Of a stretch of DNA of 64,000 nt, positions 26,804-35,732 are shown in pieces. Below the pieces are notes generated by a model that was not told the DNA's origin, did no database searches, and was given only the letters and a program-made list of their open reading frames with translations. The position numbers and the translations under genes were made by a program. The stretch covers positions 186,001 through 250,000 of the forward strand of contig NZ_JBCFBO010000001.1 in NCBI RefSeq assembly GCF_038562635.1, in the 5' to 3' direction. The stretch's first letter is position 1. Every line of letters starts with the position of its first letter. Origin of the DNA: Methanobacterium sp. Its GTDB lineage: Archaea > Methanobacteriota > Methanobacteria > Methanobacteriales > Methanobacteriaceae.

Positions 26804-27265
26804 TTATGAGGACTGTTTTATCATATCTATCCAGAAATCTTCAAGGCTTTTTAAAACTTTGATAAAGCTATCAAGATTTGCAGGTTTGGTTATAAAAGAA
26901 TTAGCATAGTTATATGTTTCGGAGATATCTTCAGGAGCACTGGATGTGGTTAAAATTATAACTGGAATAGATTTTAAATTTTCATCTTCCTTTATTTCTA
27001 CAAGGACTTCACGGCCATCCTTACGCGGTAGATTAAGATCAAGTAATACCAAATCTGGCCGAGGAGCATTTTTATATTCTCCTTTCTTATATAAAAAATC
27101 CATAGCTGTTATACCATTGTTTACAACATGCATTTTATTCAATGTTGTAAAATCCTTAAATATTTCCTTTATTAAGCGTACATCAGCCGCATTATCTTCA
27201 ACCAATAAAATTTCCACATAGTCGCCTAACAGTTGTACTCCCCCTTGCACTTTTTTATACTTCAA
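26804..27265 (-). CDS. Single-domain response regulator (Rcp1-type receiver)
   Basis: About 150 residues, only a receiver domain: ILLVEDNAADVRLI (acidic pocket), the phospho-acceptor Asp in LVLLDLNLPRKDG, VIILTTSSAPEDI (switch Thr/Ser) and the conserved Lys in FITKP. This is the Rcp1/CheY-like type with the extra C-terminal helix. The start is uncertain: the long frame begins at a TTG at 27265, whereas AAGGGGGAG sits within it, so translation may begin several codons later. No kinase is adjacent; a divergent small gene lies at 27371. Confidence 0.9.
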   Translation of the reverse strand: MKYKKVQGGVQLLGDYVEILLVEDNAADVRLIKEIFKDFTTLNKMHVVNNGITAMDFLYKKGEYKNAPRPDLVLLDLNLPRKDGREVLVEIKEDENLKSIPVIILTTSSAPEDISETYNYANSFITKPANLDSFIKVLKSLEDFWIDMIKQSS

Positions 27266-27370
27266 TATTGATATACTTTATTAACACCATATCAGTTTAT
27301 TAATAATAAGTTTAGAATTTTTTTATGTATGGCTATTAAACTGGAAATGAAATCTACTGGAGGTAATGAT

Positions 27371-27649
27371 ATGAATAATCAAGATTTGCAGAATAAAAGT
27401 AGTTTAGAAGGGTCATCAAAGGAGTTAAGAAAATTTAAAGAAATTGAATCAACTGTTGATAAGTATATACTTGAAATTGAAAAGTCAGGTGATTTAACTA
27501 ATGTTTTTCAATTTACTAAAGAAATGGCCAATATAATTATTTTCTTAGCAGAAAACGATAAGAAAGGCACACTATTCAATTTTGTAACGGATTATTTAGA
27601 GAAGATGATAGATAAAGGTAAAATAATCAGACAGGAAAAGGGGTTATAA
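27371..27649 (+). CDS. Hypothetical helical protein, about 92 residues
   Basis: The ATG at 27371 follows a GGAGGTAATG ribosome site; an earlier ATG at 27329 lacks one. The sequence is charged and helical (MNNQDLQNKSS, then KEIESTVDKYILEIEKSG and MANIIIFLAENDKKG). It is divergent from the receiver gene at 26804 across a 105 bp promoter region. It could be an interaction partner or phosphotransfer-type helical protein, but it lacks an obvious phosphorylatable His. Confidence 0.6.
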   Translation: MNNQDLQNKSSLEGSSKELRKFKEIESTVDKYILEIEKSGDLTNVFQFTKEMANIIIFLAENDKKGTLFNFVTDYLEKMIDKGKIIRQEKGL

Positions 27650-27736
27650 AAAGGAATTTTTTAAAAATATAAAATGACATATGTCTGGATTTGATTTAAT
27701 TACTATATAAAAAAAATAAGATTAAAAATAGTTTAA

Positions 27737-27988
27737 TCAGTCATTTAATCCCATTAAGTACGAATAATCGTTTGGTTTATACCCTACGACTATTTTATCT
27801 CCAATTTTTACAAAAGGAAATCCGTTAGCGCCATACTCACGCATTTCATCTAGTATTTTTGTACGCTCTTTATCATCTGCTAAATCAAAATCAGTGTATT
27901 CAAAAGGTATGTTGTGATCTTTAAAGAATTCTTTTGTCTTTTTACACCAAGGGCAGGTGCTTAAAGTATACATTTTGACTTTCGCCAT
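27737..27988 (-). CDS. Glutaredoxin-like thiol-disulfide oxidoreductase
   Basis: 83 residues with the thioredoxin fold and a CPWC active site (residues 12-15, in STCPWCKKTKEFF), a cis-proline region GFPFVKIGDKIVVGY, and typical glutaredoxin length. It probably reduces protein disulfides or delivers electrons to reductases such as MsrB. The Pro-Trp pair suits methanogen glutaredoxin-like proteins that take electrons from F420- or thioredoxin-reductase systems rather than glutathione. GGAGGTAAAA precedes the ATG. Confidence 0.93.
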   Translation of the reverse strand: MAKVKMYTLSTCPWCKKTKEFFKDHNIPFEYTDFDLADDKERTKILDEMREYGANGFPFVKIGDKIVVGYKPNDYSYLMGLND

Positions 27989-28155
27989 AATTTTACCTCC
28001 AGTATTATTTAATTTAAATCAATTTAGGGAGATAAACAAATATAGAAACTCCTTATGATTATTTGTTTTAATTCTATGTTTATTTTATTATTTAGTATAT
28101 GATATTTATTATTTATGTTAGGTGTCAAATTGAAGAACTTTTATCTTCAGCTGCA

Positions 28156-28258
28156 TTATCTAAAAAAACAGTTTATATATTTAAAAAATTAAATTATAAA
28201 CAATTATTAAGTCGACTTATCTAAAAAAAAAACACTTTATCTATTTAAAAAATTAAAA
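28156..28258. repeat. Short duplication of a gene's 3' end
   Basis: TTATCTAAAAAAA then A/T-rich bases and TATTTAAAAAATTAAA occurs at 28156-28193 and again at 28217-28258. The second copy includes the last codons and stop of the minus-strand gene ending at 28237; the first lies outside it, 60 bp further downstream of that gene. Confidence 0.5.
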
Positions 28259-29175
28259 GAAGCATCAATTAATCTATTTGAATTGGAATAAACATCAGAA
28301 TTCCCCACCCATTCTGGAATCTCGTAAACAAATACAGGAGTTCCTGTAGCTGCTATTGGGCTGTCCACTTTATTAATTGATGTACTCTCTGCTTTTTCAT
28401 CTGTGTTTCTTGGATAATAATTGAAATCAGGTAAAATATCTTTGATAGCTTCTGCAAGATTAACTGATTTTGAGTCCATAGTGGGTGTGGCTATATAGTA
28501 TCCATTACCGTAGCCATATTTATGATTATGGCAAATTATCACCAGATCATAATCTGACTTTTTAATATCTGGGACCACATACTGGGCAACAAGCCCTTCA
28601 CCATTATGACGACCTATGGTATAATCATTGGGGCTGCTGGTAACGTTTATCACGTAATTTACAATTTGGGCGTTGTGTTTACTTACATATGATTTTATGG
28701 CCTTAGGCACAACTGTTTTAGCAGATATTTCCCGAGGATGCATCCCTGTTATGATAGCTATTTTAGGACCAGATGAACCATAAGTGGAGTAAACATCTTT
28801 AGTTACATATCCTTTGCTATTTGAACCTAAAAAAGAATGATCAGGAGTTATGGAACTGTGCAAACCTAATAAATTTGAGAAAATATTGTTTGGAATTAGT
28901 ATTAAAGAGGTTAAAATACATAAAACAGCTAAAATAAAGATTATTTTGCCTAAGCTGGTTTTTTTCTTAGTTAAATTTTCTTCGGGATACTGGTAATAGT
29001 CATAGATATCCTCAACTAATATTAGGTCTCCACCGCATACGCTGCATGAGTTTAAACTGGAGAAGACTGATTTTTTTTGGTCATTAGATCCCGGATTTTG
29101 AATACAGTCATACTCATTTTCTTCAAGTTTATAATATCCATTGCACTTCTTGCATATTAAATAATAATCAGGCAC
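28237..29175 (-). CDS. Membrane-anchored zinc-ribbon protein with M14-like (HxxE) peptidase/deacylase domain
   Basis: 312 residues in three parts. Residues 5-50 hold two CxxC pairs (CKKC at 8-11, CSVC at 44-47), a zinc ribbon on the cytosolic side. A hydrophobic helix follows at about 77-98. The outer part (about 120-312) has GMHPREISAK (His146, Glu149), VIICHNH near 205 and VYEIPEW near 290, resembling the metal site of succinylglutamate desuccinylase or carboxypeptidase M14 folds. It may hydrolyse an extracellular amide. The GTG start at 29175 has no ribosome site. Function is inferred. Confidence 0.65.
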   Translation of the reverse strand: MPDYYLICKKCNGYYKLEENEYDCIQNPGSNDQKKSVFSSLNSCSVCGGDLILVEDIYDYYQYPEENLTKKKTSLGKIIFILAVLCILTSLILIPNNIFSNLLGLHSSITPDHSFLGSNSKGYVTKDVYSTYGSSGPKIAIITGMHPREISAKTVVPKAIKSYVSKHNAQIVNYVINVTSSPNDYTIGRHNGEGLVAQYVVPDIKKSDYDLVIICHNHKYGYGNGYYIATPTMDSKSVNLAEAIKDILPDFNYYPRNTDEKAESTSINKVDSPIAATGTPVFVYEIPEWVGNSDVYSNSNRLIDASFNFLNR

Positions 29176-29433
29176 TATTTTTTATTTATTGAAAGTTATT
29201 TTTATATTTTCAGGGAATTGAGAAATTTAAGTAATCAAAAATATCAAGTTTAGGTAGTAAAATAATCGAATTAGTTTGATATATTACTTTTTTAAGGATT
29301 TAATTTATTTAAACTCATTTTTTAATCATTTAAGTTCTAAAATAAACATTAAAAGTATTAAAACTTTAGCATAACCTCTTAATAAGGTTTATACCCTTTA
29401 AAGTGATATTTTAACTATCGGGGGGAATATATT

Positions 29434-30915
29434 TTGGAACACAAATTAAACTGGATTATATTTACTCTGGCACTTGGAATGTTTTTATGGTCATTTAGTG
29501 CAGGTATTGTAAACATTTCATTGCCTACCATCTCTCAATATTTAGATATAAGTACAGATATGGTTTCATTAATAGTAATTATTCATCTTATTACACTTAT
29601 AAGCTTTTTACTTGTTTTTGGACGTATAGGTGATATTACAGGTTATAAAAAAATTTTTGTAATGGGAATTTCCATATTTACTATTGGATCCTATTTTTGT
29701 GGTATATCCCTCGATTTTGTTTCATTAATTATATTTAGAATAATTCAGGGCATAGGATCTGCAATGCTGCTTTCTATGGTGCCTGCAATTATATCAACAG
29801 TATTTCCTCCTAGAATGAGGGGAAAAGTTTTTGGTTATATTTCGCTCACCACAACCCTTGGCCTTTCATCAGGATATGGGGTGGGAGGATACGTAACACA
29901 ATATATGGGATGGAACTGGATTTTTTTAATGGTCGTGCCCGTGGGTATAATTGCAACTATTTTTGCTGTTAAAGTACTCCCTTCACAGGAAACAATGGTC
30001 CAAAATGTGAAATTTGATGTTATTGGCGCTTTATTAATAGGTTTAACTATTTTAACATTTATTATGCCTTTTAACATAGAAGAAAATCTTGGATGGGGGT
30101 TCACCTCTATAGTTATAACCTGTGTTATATCCCTGATCCTGGGAATTACTTTTGTTATATGGGAATTAAAACATCCCGAGCCTCTACTAGATCTTTCCAT
30201 TTTAAAAAATGTTTATATTACTCTTTCCCTTCTTGCAGGATTTATAGCTACTCTTGTCCTTACTGGAACAATTTATCTTCTACCATTCTATCTTGAACTT
30301 ATTATGGGCTATTCTTCAGATTTTGCAGGTCTTATAATTTTGATTCCCTCTCTTGTAGTTATTTTTATAGGGCCTTTATCAGGATATATCTCTGATAACT
30401 TTGGATCACGTATACCTACTATTATTGCTTGTATAACTCTTATTATGGCTATTATTCTATTATATCGTTTAAATCAAACAGTAGGAATACTATTTATATT
30501 CACTGCTCTTGGAATAAGGGCACTTTCAGAAGGTATGTTTACCCCTGCAAACAACAAAACAGTGATGAGCCACAGTCCCCAAGAAAAAGTAGGTTCTGTT
30601 TCAAGTCTTTTAAATACAGCCAGATATATGGGTCTTGTAATGGGAATTGTTGTTTTTAACGAAATATTCGTTACTACAATAAGTAATGAAATCACTGATC
30701 TAATAGGAATCCCTTCTACTGGTGCATTTCAATTCAGTGCTCCCATTGGAATTCTTTTAAATGGATTTCAAAATGCATTCATTCTGGGCATAGCAATGAG
30801 TGTTTTAATTCTTATATTCAGCATATTAACGAAAGAAAACAAGGAATATGACGAAGAAGAAGACTACTTAGTAGACTTAGACTCACTTAAAAAATATAAA
30901 GAGGGATTGCTGTAG
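29434..30915 (+). CDS. MFS transporter, DHA2-type, second copy
   Basis: 493 residues with about 14 helices. It keeps the motif A region GRIGDITGYKKIF (about 66-78), IIQGIGSAMLLSMVPAI and the motif C stretch TTLGLSSGYGVGGYV (about 138-152), but the first helix has FSAGIVNISLPTIS where the other copy (12220) has the LDSTITTTAMPQI signature. The gene begins at a TTG behind GGGGGAAT. There is no adjacent regulator. Substrate unknown; multidrug or amphiphile export is likely. Confidence 0.9.
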   Translation: MEHKLNWIIFTLALGMFLWSFSAGIVNISLPTISQYLDISTDMVSLIVIIHLITLISFLLVFGRIGDITGYKKIFVMGISIFTIGSYFCGISLDFVSLIIFRIIQGIGSAMLLSMVPAIISTVFPPRMRGKVFGYISLTTTLGLSSGYGVGGYVTQYMGWNWIFLMVVPVGIIATIFAVKVLPSQETMVQNVKFDVIGALLIGLTILTFIMPFNIEENLGWGFTSIVITCVISLILGITFVIWELKHPEPLLDLSILKNVYITLSLLAGFIATLVLTGTIYLLPFYLELIMGYSSDFAGLIILIPSLVVIFIGPLSGYISDNFGSRIPTIIACITLIMAIILLYRLNQTVGILFIFTALGIRALSEGMFTPANNKTVMSHSPQEKVGSVSSLLNTARYMGLVMGIVVFNEIFVTTISNEITDLIGIPSTGAFQFSAPIGILLNGFQNAFILGIAMSVLILIFSILTKENKEYDEEEDYLVDLDSLKKYKEGLL

Positions 30916-31008
30916 ATATCAATCTGTTTATAAATTCAGATATTTAATGTAAGAGATAAAAAGAATTTAAAGATATATAAATTAAAGGTGCCTTTAAAAA
31001 GCGTAACC

Positions 31009-31980
31009 TTAAAAACCTGATGATTTAGTAGGCCAGAAATTAAAATTAAAATAGGATACGTTTGATACATTATTTTTTATGTATCCTAACTGCTTTTGAA
31101 TATCTATAAACTTAAAGACACTTCTTTTAAATTCATTAGAAGACGGTATATTAAATGCAACATTTTTTAATGATTGTTTTTCAATTTGAACACTTGTACC
31201 AAGTTTTTGGGAGACTATCAAGGCAGTTTCGTCCTTATGTGAATTTACATAGTTAGTTGCTTCTGCATGTACCTTCAGAAATTTTCTTAAAGCAACCGGT
31301 TGATCTTTTATAAAGCTGTCTGTTGCTATGACAACGCAACATGGGAAATCTTTCCAGTTATCCTTTTTGGAATATGTAAGTATTTCTCCATCACCTTCTA
31401 CACTTGCAACAGATACATAAGGTTCCCATGCTATATACCCATCAAATTTTTTAAACAGTAAAGATCTTGGCATAAATGGTACTTCTGATTCAGTTATATT
31501 TACTTCATTTCTACTAATATTATATTGGAACAACCAGTAAGTCAATAACACATCCTGTACTGAGTTTACTTTAGGTATTGCTATAGTCTTACCTTTTAAA
31601 TCAGAGATATTAGTTATATTTGTACTATTTCCTACTACTATTCCACTTCCTTCCTGGTTTACAGATGCAACGATTTTTATAGCTGTTCCATTATTTATAG
31701 CCAGGGTTACAGGAGCAATTCCACAATAACCAATATCTATTTTACCTAACTTAGCTGCATTTATAAGATCTGGGCCTGATCTAAATGGGACTAAACTGAC
31801 TACTAATCCTTCTTTTTCAAACATATTCTTTGCATTTGCTACAAATAGTGCGGAATCATGATCACTTTGTAGATATCCAACTACAATGGTTTTATGCGAA
31901 GTTACAATGTAATTATAGGTTCCATATGCAGTTGCTGCAACTAAGAAAATAATTATTAAAGCCCCTATCTTTTTATTCAT
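31009..31980 (-). CDS. ABC transporter substrate-binding protein, SsuA/TauA (NMT1) type, orphan
   Basis: 323 residues. The N-terminus (MNKKIGALIIIFLVAATAY) is a signal or membrane anchor; the rest is a type II periplasmic-binding fold with VGYLQSDHDSALFVANAK, KIDIGYCGIAPVTLAINNG and FDGYIAWEPYVSVAS, typical of the nitrate/sulfonate/taurine clusters. It would capture an anion or small organic substrate outside the cell. No permease or ATPase gene is next to it, so it must share a transporter encoded elsewhere or act as a sensor. Confidence 0.88.
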   Translation of the reverse strand: MNKKIGALIIIFLVAATAYGTYNYIVTSHKTIVVGYLQSDHDSALFVANAKNMFEKEGLVVSLVPFRSGPDLINAAKLGKIDIGYCGIAPVTLAINNGTAIKIVASVNQEGSGIVVGNSTNITNISDLKGKTIAIPKVNSVQDVLLTYWLFQYNISRNEVNITESEVPFMPRSLLFKKFDGYIAWEPYVSVASVEGDGEILTYSKKDNWKDFPCCVVIATDSFIKDQPVALRKFLKVHAEATNYVNSHKDETALIVSQKLGTSVQIEKQSLKNVAFNIPSSNEFKRSVFKFIDIQKQLGYIKNNVSNVSYFNFNFWPTKSSGF

Positions 31981-32102
31981 GGTTATGGCTTTGATATTAA
32001 AATATATTATATTTACGCCAGAGCAGGGAAAATTAATATAAAATAAATAGTTTTTGTTATTTATCGGCGTCTATATGCCTTGAAATAAAGATATTTTGAA
32101 AC

Positions 32103-32561
32103 TTAAATTACTCTATCTATTTCTGCATCCCAAATTTCAGGATTTCTTTTAATGAATTCCTTCATAATATCCTTACATTCTTTTAAATCTAAATTAATTA
32201 ATTCAACACTGTTCTCTTTTAAATAATCTTCAGGTCCCTTAAGTGTTTTATTTTCTCCCATTACGACCTTTGGAATTTTATAAAGTAATATGGTTCCAGA
32301 ACACATTTCACATGGGGATAAAGTGGTATAAAGTATGCAGCTTTTGTAATCTTCTCCTTTTAATTTTCCAGCATTTTCAATACAGTCCATTTCTCCATGC
32401 AAAATTGAAGAGTCTTTCTGAAGTAATCTGTTATGTCCGCGACCAATTATCTCATCATTTTCAACTAAAACAGCACCAATTGGAATTCCGCCTTCTTTCA
32501 AGCTCTTTTTTGCTTCTATAATTGCTTCATTCATGAATTTATGATCTTTTTCCACTACCAA
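32103..32561 (-). CDS. Cytosine/nucleobase deaminase (yeast FCY1-like CDA superfamily)
   Basis: 152 residues. The zinc site is complete: His55 and catalytic Glu57 in ILHGEMDCIENAG, Cys84 and Cys87 in SPCEMCSG. The order of motifs and the LHGE variant, together with TTLSPC and VVMGEN, closely resemble fungal cytosine deaminase rather than tRNA deaminase TadA. It would deaminate cytosine, 5-methylcytosine or a related pterin or guanine, in the cytosol. A TTG start behind GGAG is used. No pyrimidine salvage genes are adjacent. Confidence 0.88.
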   Translation of the reverse strand: MVVEKDHKFMNEAIIEAKKSLKEGGIPIGAVLVENDEIIGRGHNRLLQKDSSILHGEMDCIENAGKLKGEDYKSCILYTTLSPCEMCSGTILLYKIPKVVMGENKTLKGPEDYLKENSVELINLDLKECKDIMKEFIKRNPEIWDAEIDRVI

Positions 32562-32746
32562 GAACTCATCTCCATAAAAAGTAATTAGTAGTATTTCTCT
32601 AATTTATTTTTTGATTTAATACTATTCTAATAATTTTGTATTTGCATTTATTATTGTGAAAATAAGCACATTAATCTTTATCATCAATAAATGATTGTGA
32701 GTACAAGTAGTTATGTAAGATTATTAATCCAATGTTAGGTGGAAGA

Positions 32747-33544
32747 ATGGCGAGAGTAATAGTAGTGGCTTCAGGAAAAGGAGGGGTCGGGAAGACAACC
32801 ATAGCAGCTAATCTTGGAATAGCTCTTTCTCTTCAGGGAGAAGAAGTTGTAGTCCTTGATTTAGATGTTGCAATGGCTAATTTAGAATTGATTCTAGGTT
32901 TAGAAAATCAACCAGTGACCTTACAGGATGTCCTGGCCGGAAGAGATATGATACATAATGCAATATATGAAGGCCCAGGCGGAGTAAAAATTGTTCCTGC
33001 AGGACTCTCACTTTATGGTCTTAAAGACATGAAACTAGAAAGACTTGAAGAAGTCTTGGAAACACTTACTGAAGATATAGATATACTACTTATAGATGCA
33101 CCCGGCGGGCTTGAAAGGGATGCACTGGCAGCATTACAGGTTTCAAATGAACTAGTTCTTGTTACAACACCTGAAATTACTTCTTTAAGCGATGCTCTAA
33201 AGACAAAAATTGTTGCAGAGAAAATTGGAATGGAGATACTTGGGGTAGTTATTAACAAAGAAAGAAGTGGTAAAGAATTTTTAACTCCTGATGAAATCCA
33301 GACCATCCTTAACATACCAGTAATTGCAATCATTCCAGAAGATAGGGAGTTAAATATAGCATCTGCGTCAGGAAATTCGATTTTAGAAAAAAATCCTAAA
33401 TCAGATACATCAAAGTTAATTTTAGGGCTTGCTTCAAGAGTTATTGGAAAATACAGCCTTGAAAATGATTTATCAAGTAAAGGAATTGTTTCTAAATTTT
33501 TCCAGACTGTTTTCAGCAAATATTTAAATGTAAACAAATCTTAA
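32747..33544 (+). CDS. minD: MinD/ParA-type septum-site ATPase
   Basis: 265 residues. The deviant Walker A KGGVGKTT (about 11-18) and LDLDVAMANLELILG (about 38-52) are followed by IDAPGGLERDAL and TTPEITSLSDALKT, the MinD signature. The C-terminus ends in a basic, weakly amphipathic tail (about 240-265) that could bind membrane. MinD ATPases in archaea tend to position cell-surface or motility structures as well as division. The ATG at 32747 is chosen over 32732 because AGGTGGA lies just before it. No MinC or MinE is nearby. Confidence 0.92.
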   Translation: MARVIVVASGKGGVGKTTIAANLGIALSLQGEEVVVLDLDVAMANLELILGLENQPVTLQDVLAGRDMIHNAIYEGPGGVKIVPAGLSLYGLKDMKLERLEEVLETLTEDIDILLIDAPGGLERDALAALQVSNELVLVTTPEITSLSDALKTKIVAEKIGMEILGVVINKERSGKEFLTPDEIQTILNIPVIAIIPEDRELNIASASGNSILEKNPKSDTSKLILGLASRVIGKYSLENDLSSKGIVSKFFQTVFSKYLNVNKS

Positions 33545-34378
33545 TTTTTTATAATTTTTCTTTTTGATTTTTTATTAAATTAATATCTTTTATTGATGTT
33601 TTTTAGATATATGGGGCCCTCTTTGTACAAAATTTGGATATTAAAACCTTTAATTAAACAAAAGGATTATATATTTTATTACTAATTTATATTAAGGGAG
33701 GCATAGTGGCACTTCAAACCACCTTCATGTCAACTTTATCTATGCCTCCCAATTAATTTGATAATACAACTATTTATGTTTATAACAATTAATTTAGACT
33801 AATTCATATACTATATCATTTGATAAAAGGATAAACTTGTTATTCACTGTTAAAAATAATTTTTAATACCAAATTTATAATGTCATCTGTTTAAAATTTT
33901 TAAATTTTGTATATAGTTTTTAAATCGGATACTTAAAAAAATCTTTAAATCCTTTTAAGCTATTTTAGTAGTAATTATTAGGGAAAAATAAGTCATAAAT
34001 ATGCGGCTGTATCTAATGAAAATGTAAAGTATATATCAACAGTAAAACTAGAATTAGGCAGGGCCAATAATATTAAATTCCTTGATAAAGTTGTCCAGAA
34101 CTTCATAATACTTTTTTTACAAGTCCACAGCTGGATCTTTAGATGGATCCCATTGCCCATATAAAAATTAAAAAAAGAATTAATAATACTTATTTTCATG
34201 AAATAAGCTCAAATATTTTAAATCATTGATTTTTAAATAATTTATAAAAATAGGAACGGCAATACTTTTTATAAAATAGTATTTTTTAAATGTTATCACA
34301 TTTAATCTAAACAACCTAAAATTAACCATCATGGAACAGTCTAAAACAGAAAAAATAATTTATTCTATGGGGCTACTT
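33545..34378. other. 830 bp gap with a small-RNA-like hairpin and a coding-like remnant
   Basis: Besides the hairpin at 33696-33750 (listed separately), the plus strand is open from 33982 to 34164 (61 codons, no start codon) and reads amino acids with good texture, such as VSNENVKYISTVKLELG and NNIKFLDKVVQNFI, ending in TAA. It looks like the tail of a degraded gene, possibly mobile-element-derived, but I cannot name it. The opposite-strand frame over it (33993-34199) seems a shadow. Confidence 0.4.
33696..33750 (+). ncRNA. Candidate small RNA: 11 bp hairpin behind a TATA-like box
   Basis: GGGAGGCATAG (33696-33706) is perfectly complementary to CTATGCCTCCC (33740-33750), enclosing a small GTGG/CCAC hairpin (33706-33709 with 33719-33722) and a single-stranded stretch. 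The stem is GC-rich in an AT-rich spacer. TTATATATTTTATT lies at 33667-33680, about 25 bp before the stem, where an archaeal TATA box would place the start. No clear terminator, C/D boxes or ACA box is seen. The strand is suggested by the TATA position only. Confidence 0.45.
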
Positions 34379-34829
34379 GAATTATGTATTTTATCTATGT
34401 GTTTTATGCTAGCTCTTCTCAATATCTCCAAATAAAATACACTTTTAATGTAACATATATGGAATGCAAAACAAATTATATATTTTATATGTGTTTTATG
34501 CTAGCCCTTCCTAATATCTCCAAAATACACTTTTAATGTAACATATATGGAATGCAAAACAAATTATATATTTTATATGTGTTTTATGCTAGCCCTTCCT
34601 AATATCTCCAAAATACACTTTTAATGTAACATATATGGAATGCAAAACAAATTATATATTTTATATGTGTTTTATGCTAGCCCTTCCTAATATCTCCATA
34701 AAATACACTTTTAATGTAACATATATGGAATGCAAAACAAATTATATATTTTATATGTGTTTTATGCTAGCCCTTCCTAATATCTCCATAAAATACACTT
34801 TTAATGTAACATATATGGAATGTAAAAAT
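34379..34829 (+). repeat. Five-copy tandem repeat (88-92 bp units) with TATA-like boxes, upstream of tbp
   Basis: The sequence GTGTTTTATGCTAGC starts at 34399, 34491, 34579, 34667 and 34757 (periods 92, 88, 88, 90). Each unit continues with TACACTTTTAATGTAACA, TATATGGAATGCAAAAC and the TATA-like ATTATATATTTTATAT. The first copy is the most diverged, the last is truncated at 34822, and the final TATA-like box lies about 110 bp before the tbp start. Units are not separated by unique spacers, so this is not a CRISPR array. Confidence 0.85.
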
Positions 34830-34867
34830 CAAATTAATGATCTAGATTAAAACCTGGAGGAATGTGT

Positions 34868-35413
34868 TTGACAGATGTACCAATTAAAGTTGAAAATATT
34901 GTAGCTTCTGCAACTCTTGGAAAGTCAATTGAACTGCCCAAAGTAGCTCTGGCACTAGAAGGTGTTGAATATAACTCAGAAAAGTTTCCAGGGCTTGTTT
35001 ACAAGCTTAAAGAACCTAAAACAGCAGCTCTTATATTTGGATCAGGAAAACTAGTGGGTACTGGTGCAAAAACTACAAAAGATTCAATTAAATCTCTAAA
35101 TATTATTGTAGACAAAATGAGGGTGCTAGATGCAGATATACCAAAAGAATTCGAAATTACAATACAGAATATCGTTGCCTCTGCAAATCTAGGAAAAACA
35201 TTAAACCTTGAAGCAGTAGCATTAGATTTGGAGAATACAGAATATGAGCCAGAACAATTTCCGGGCTTAGTTTACAGAGTTGAAGACCCTAAAGTTGTAT
35301 TATTATTGTTCGGTTCAGGGAAAGTAGTGTGCACTGGTGCAAAGAACATTGATGCTGCTCAGCTTGGTGTTGAAAAAACGAAGGAAAGATTGGGTGAACT
35401 GGATTTAATTTAA
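34868..35413 (+). CDS. tbp: TATA-box-binding protein
   Basis: 181 residues made of two direct TBP repeats: residues 4-85 with VENIVASATLGKSIELP, FPGLVYKLKEPKTAALIFGSGK and LVGTGAKT, and 95-175 with IQNIVASANLGKTLNLE, FPGLVYRVEDPKVVLLLFGSGK and VVCTGAKN. Together they form the saddle that bends promoter DNA and recruits TFB. I chose the TTG at 34868, 8 bp after GGAGG, because the ATG at 34862 lies almost on the ribosome site and homologs begin MTDV. The gene follows an array of TATA-bearing repeats, which may set or limit its own transcription. Confidence 0.97.
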   Translation: MTDVPIKVENIVASATLGKSIELPKVALALEGVEYNSEKFPGLVYKLKEPKTAALIFGSGKLVGTGAKTTKDSIKSLNIIVDKMRVLDADIPKEFEITIQNIVASANLGKTLNLEAVALDLENTEYEPEQFPGLVYRVEDPKVVLLLFGSGKVVCTGAKNIDAAQLGVEKTKERLGELDLI

Positions 35414-35732
35414 ATCCCACTTTGATAAAAATACCACTCATTTCTCCCTAACTTTATCTTGTATTATGATAAAAACTTCTTCTTTTTGTTTTTTATTATT
35501 TTTCATATGTTAAAAAAGATGATCTAAATAACAAGTATGAAGACATTGTAGTATTTTCAAAGGCTGCAGTATGTGCAAAAATTACACTAACTGAAAACTA
35601 TTCTTAAAAATTCTATTTTACAAAAATAAACATTCTAAAACCGGTTTATTAACTAATAACTGCATCAACTAAGTTGGCACAGTTATTAAATAGAAAAATT
35701 GAAAAACATGCAAAAAAAATAGTGTTTAAAAA
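35414..35732. other. Gap after tbp with a short coding-like stretch
   Basis: About 320 bp. On the plus strand, the bases up to the TAA at 35605-35607 read a plausible tail (EDIVVFSKAAVCAKITLTE) with no start codon; it may be the remnant of a lost gene. A T-rich stretch near 35470-35500 could terminate tbp transcription. Confidence 0.35.

Noticed and set aside
33013..33537. Long minus-strand frame inside minD
   Set aside because: Antisense shadow of a conserved ATPase gene; serine-rich and without a ribosome site.
34379..34829. Possible CRISPR array or a repetitive protein frame
   Set aside because: Units follow each other without unique spacers, and the open frame across two of them has no ribosome site; periods of 88 bp would break it.
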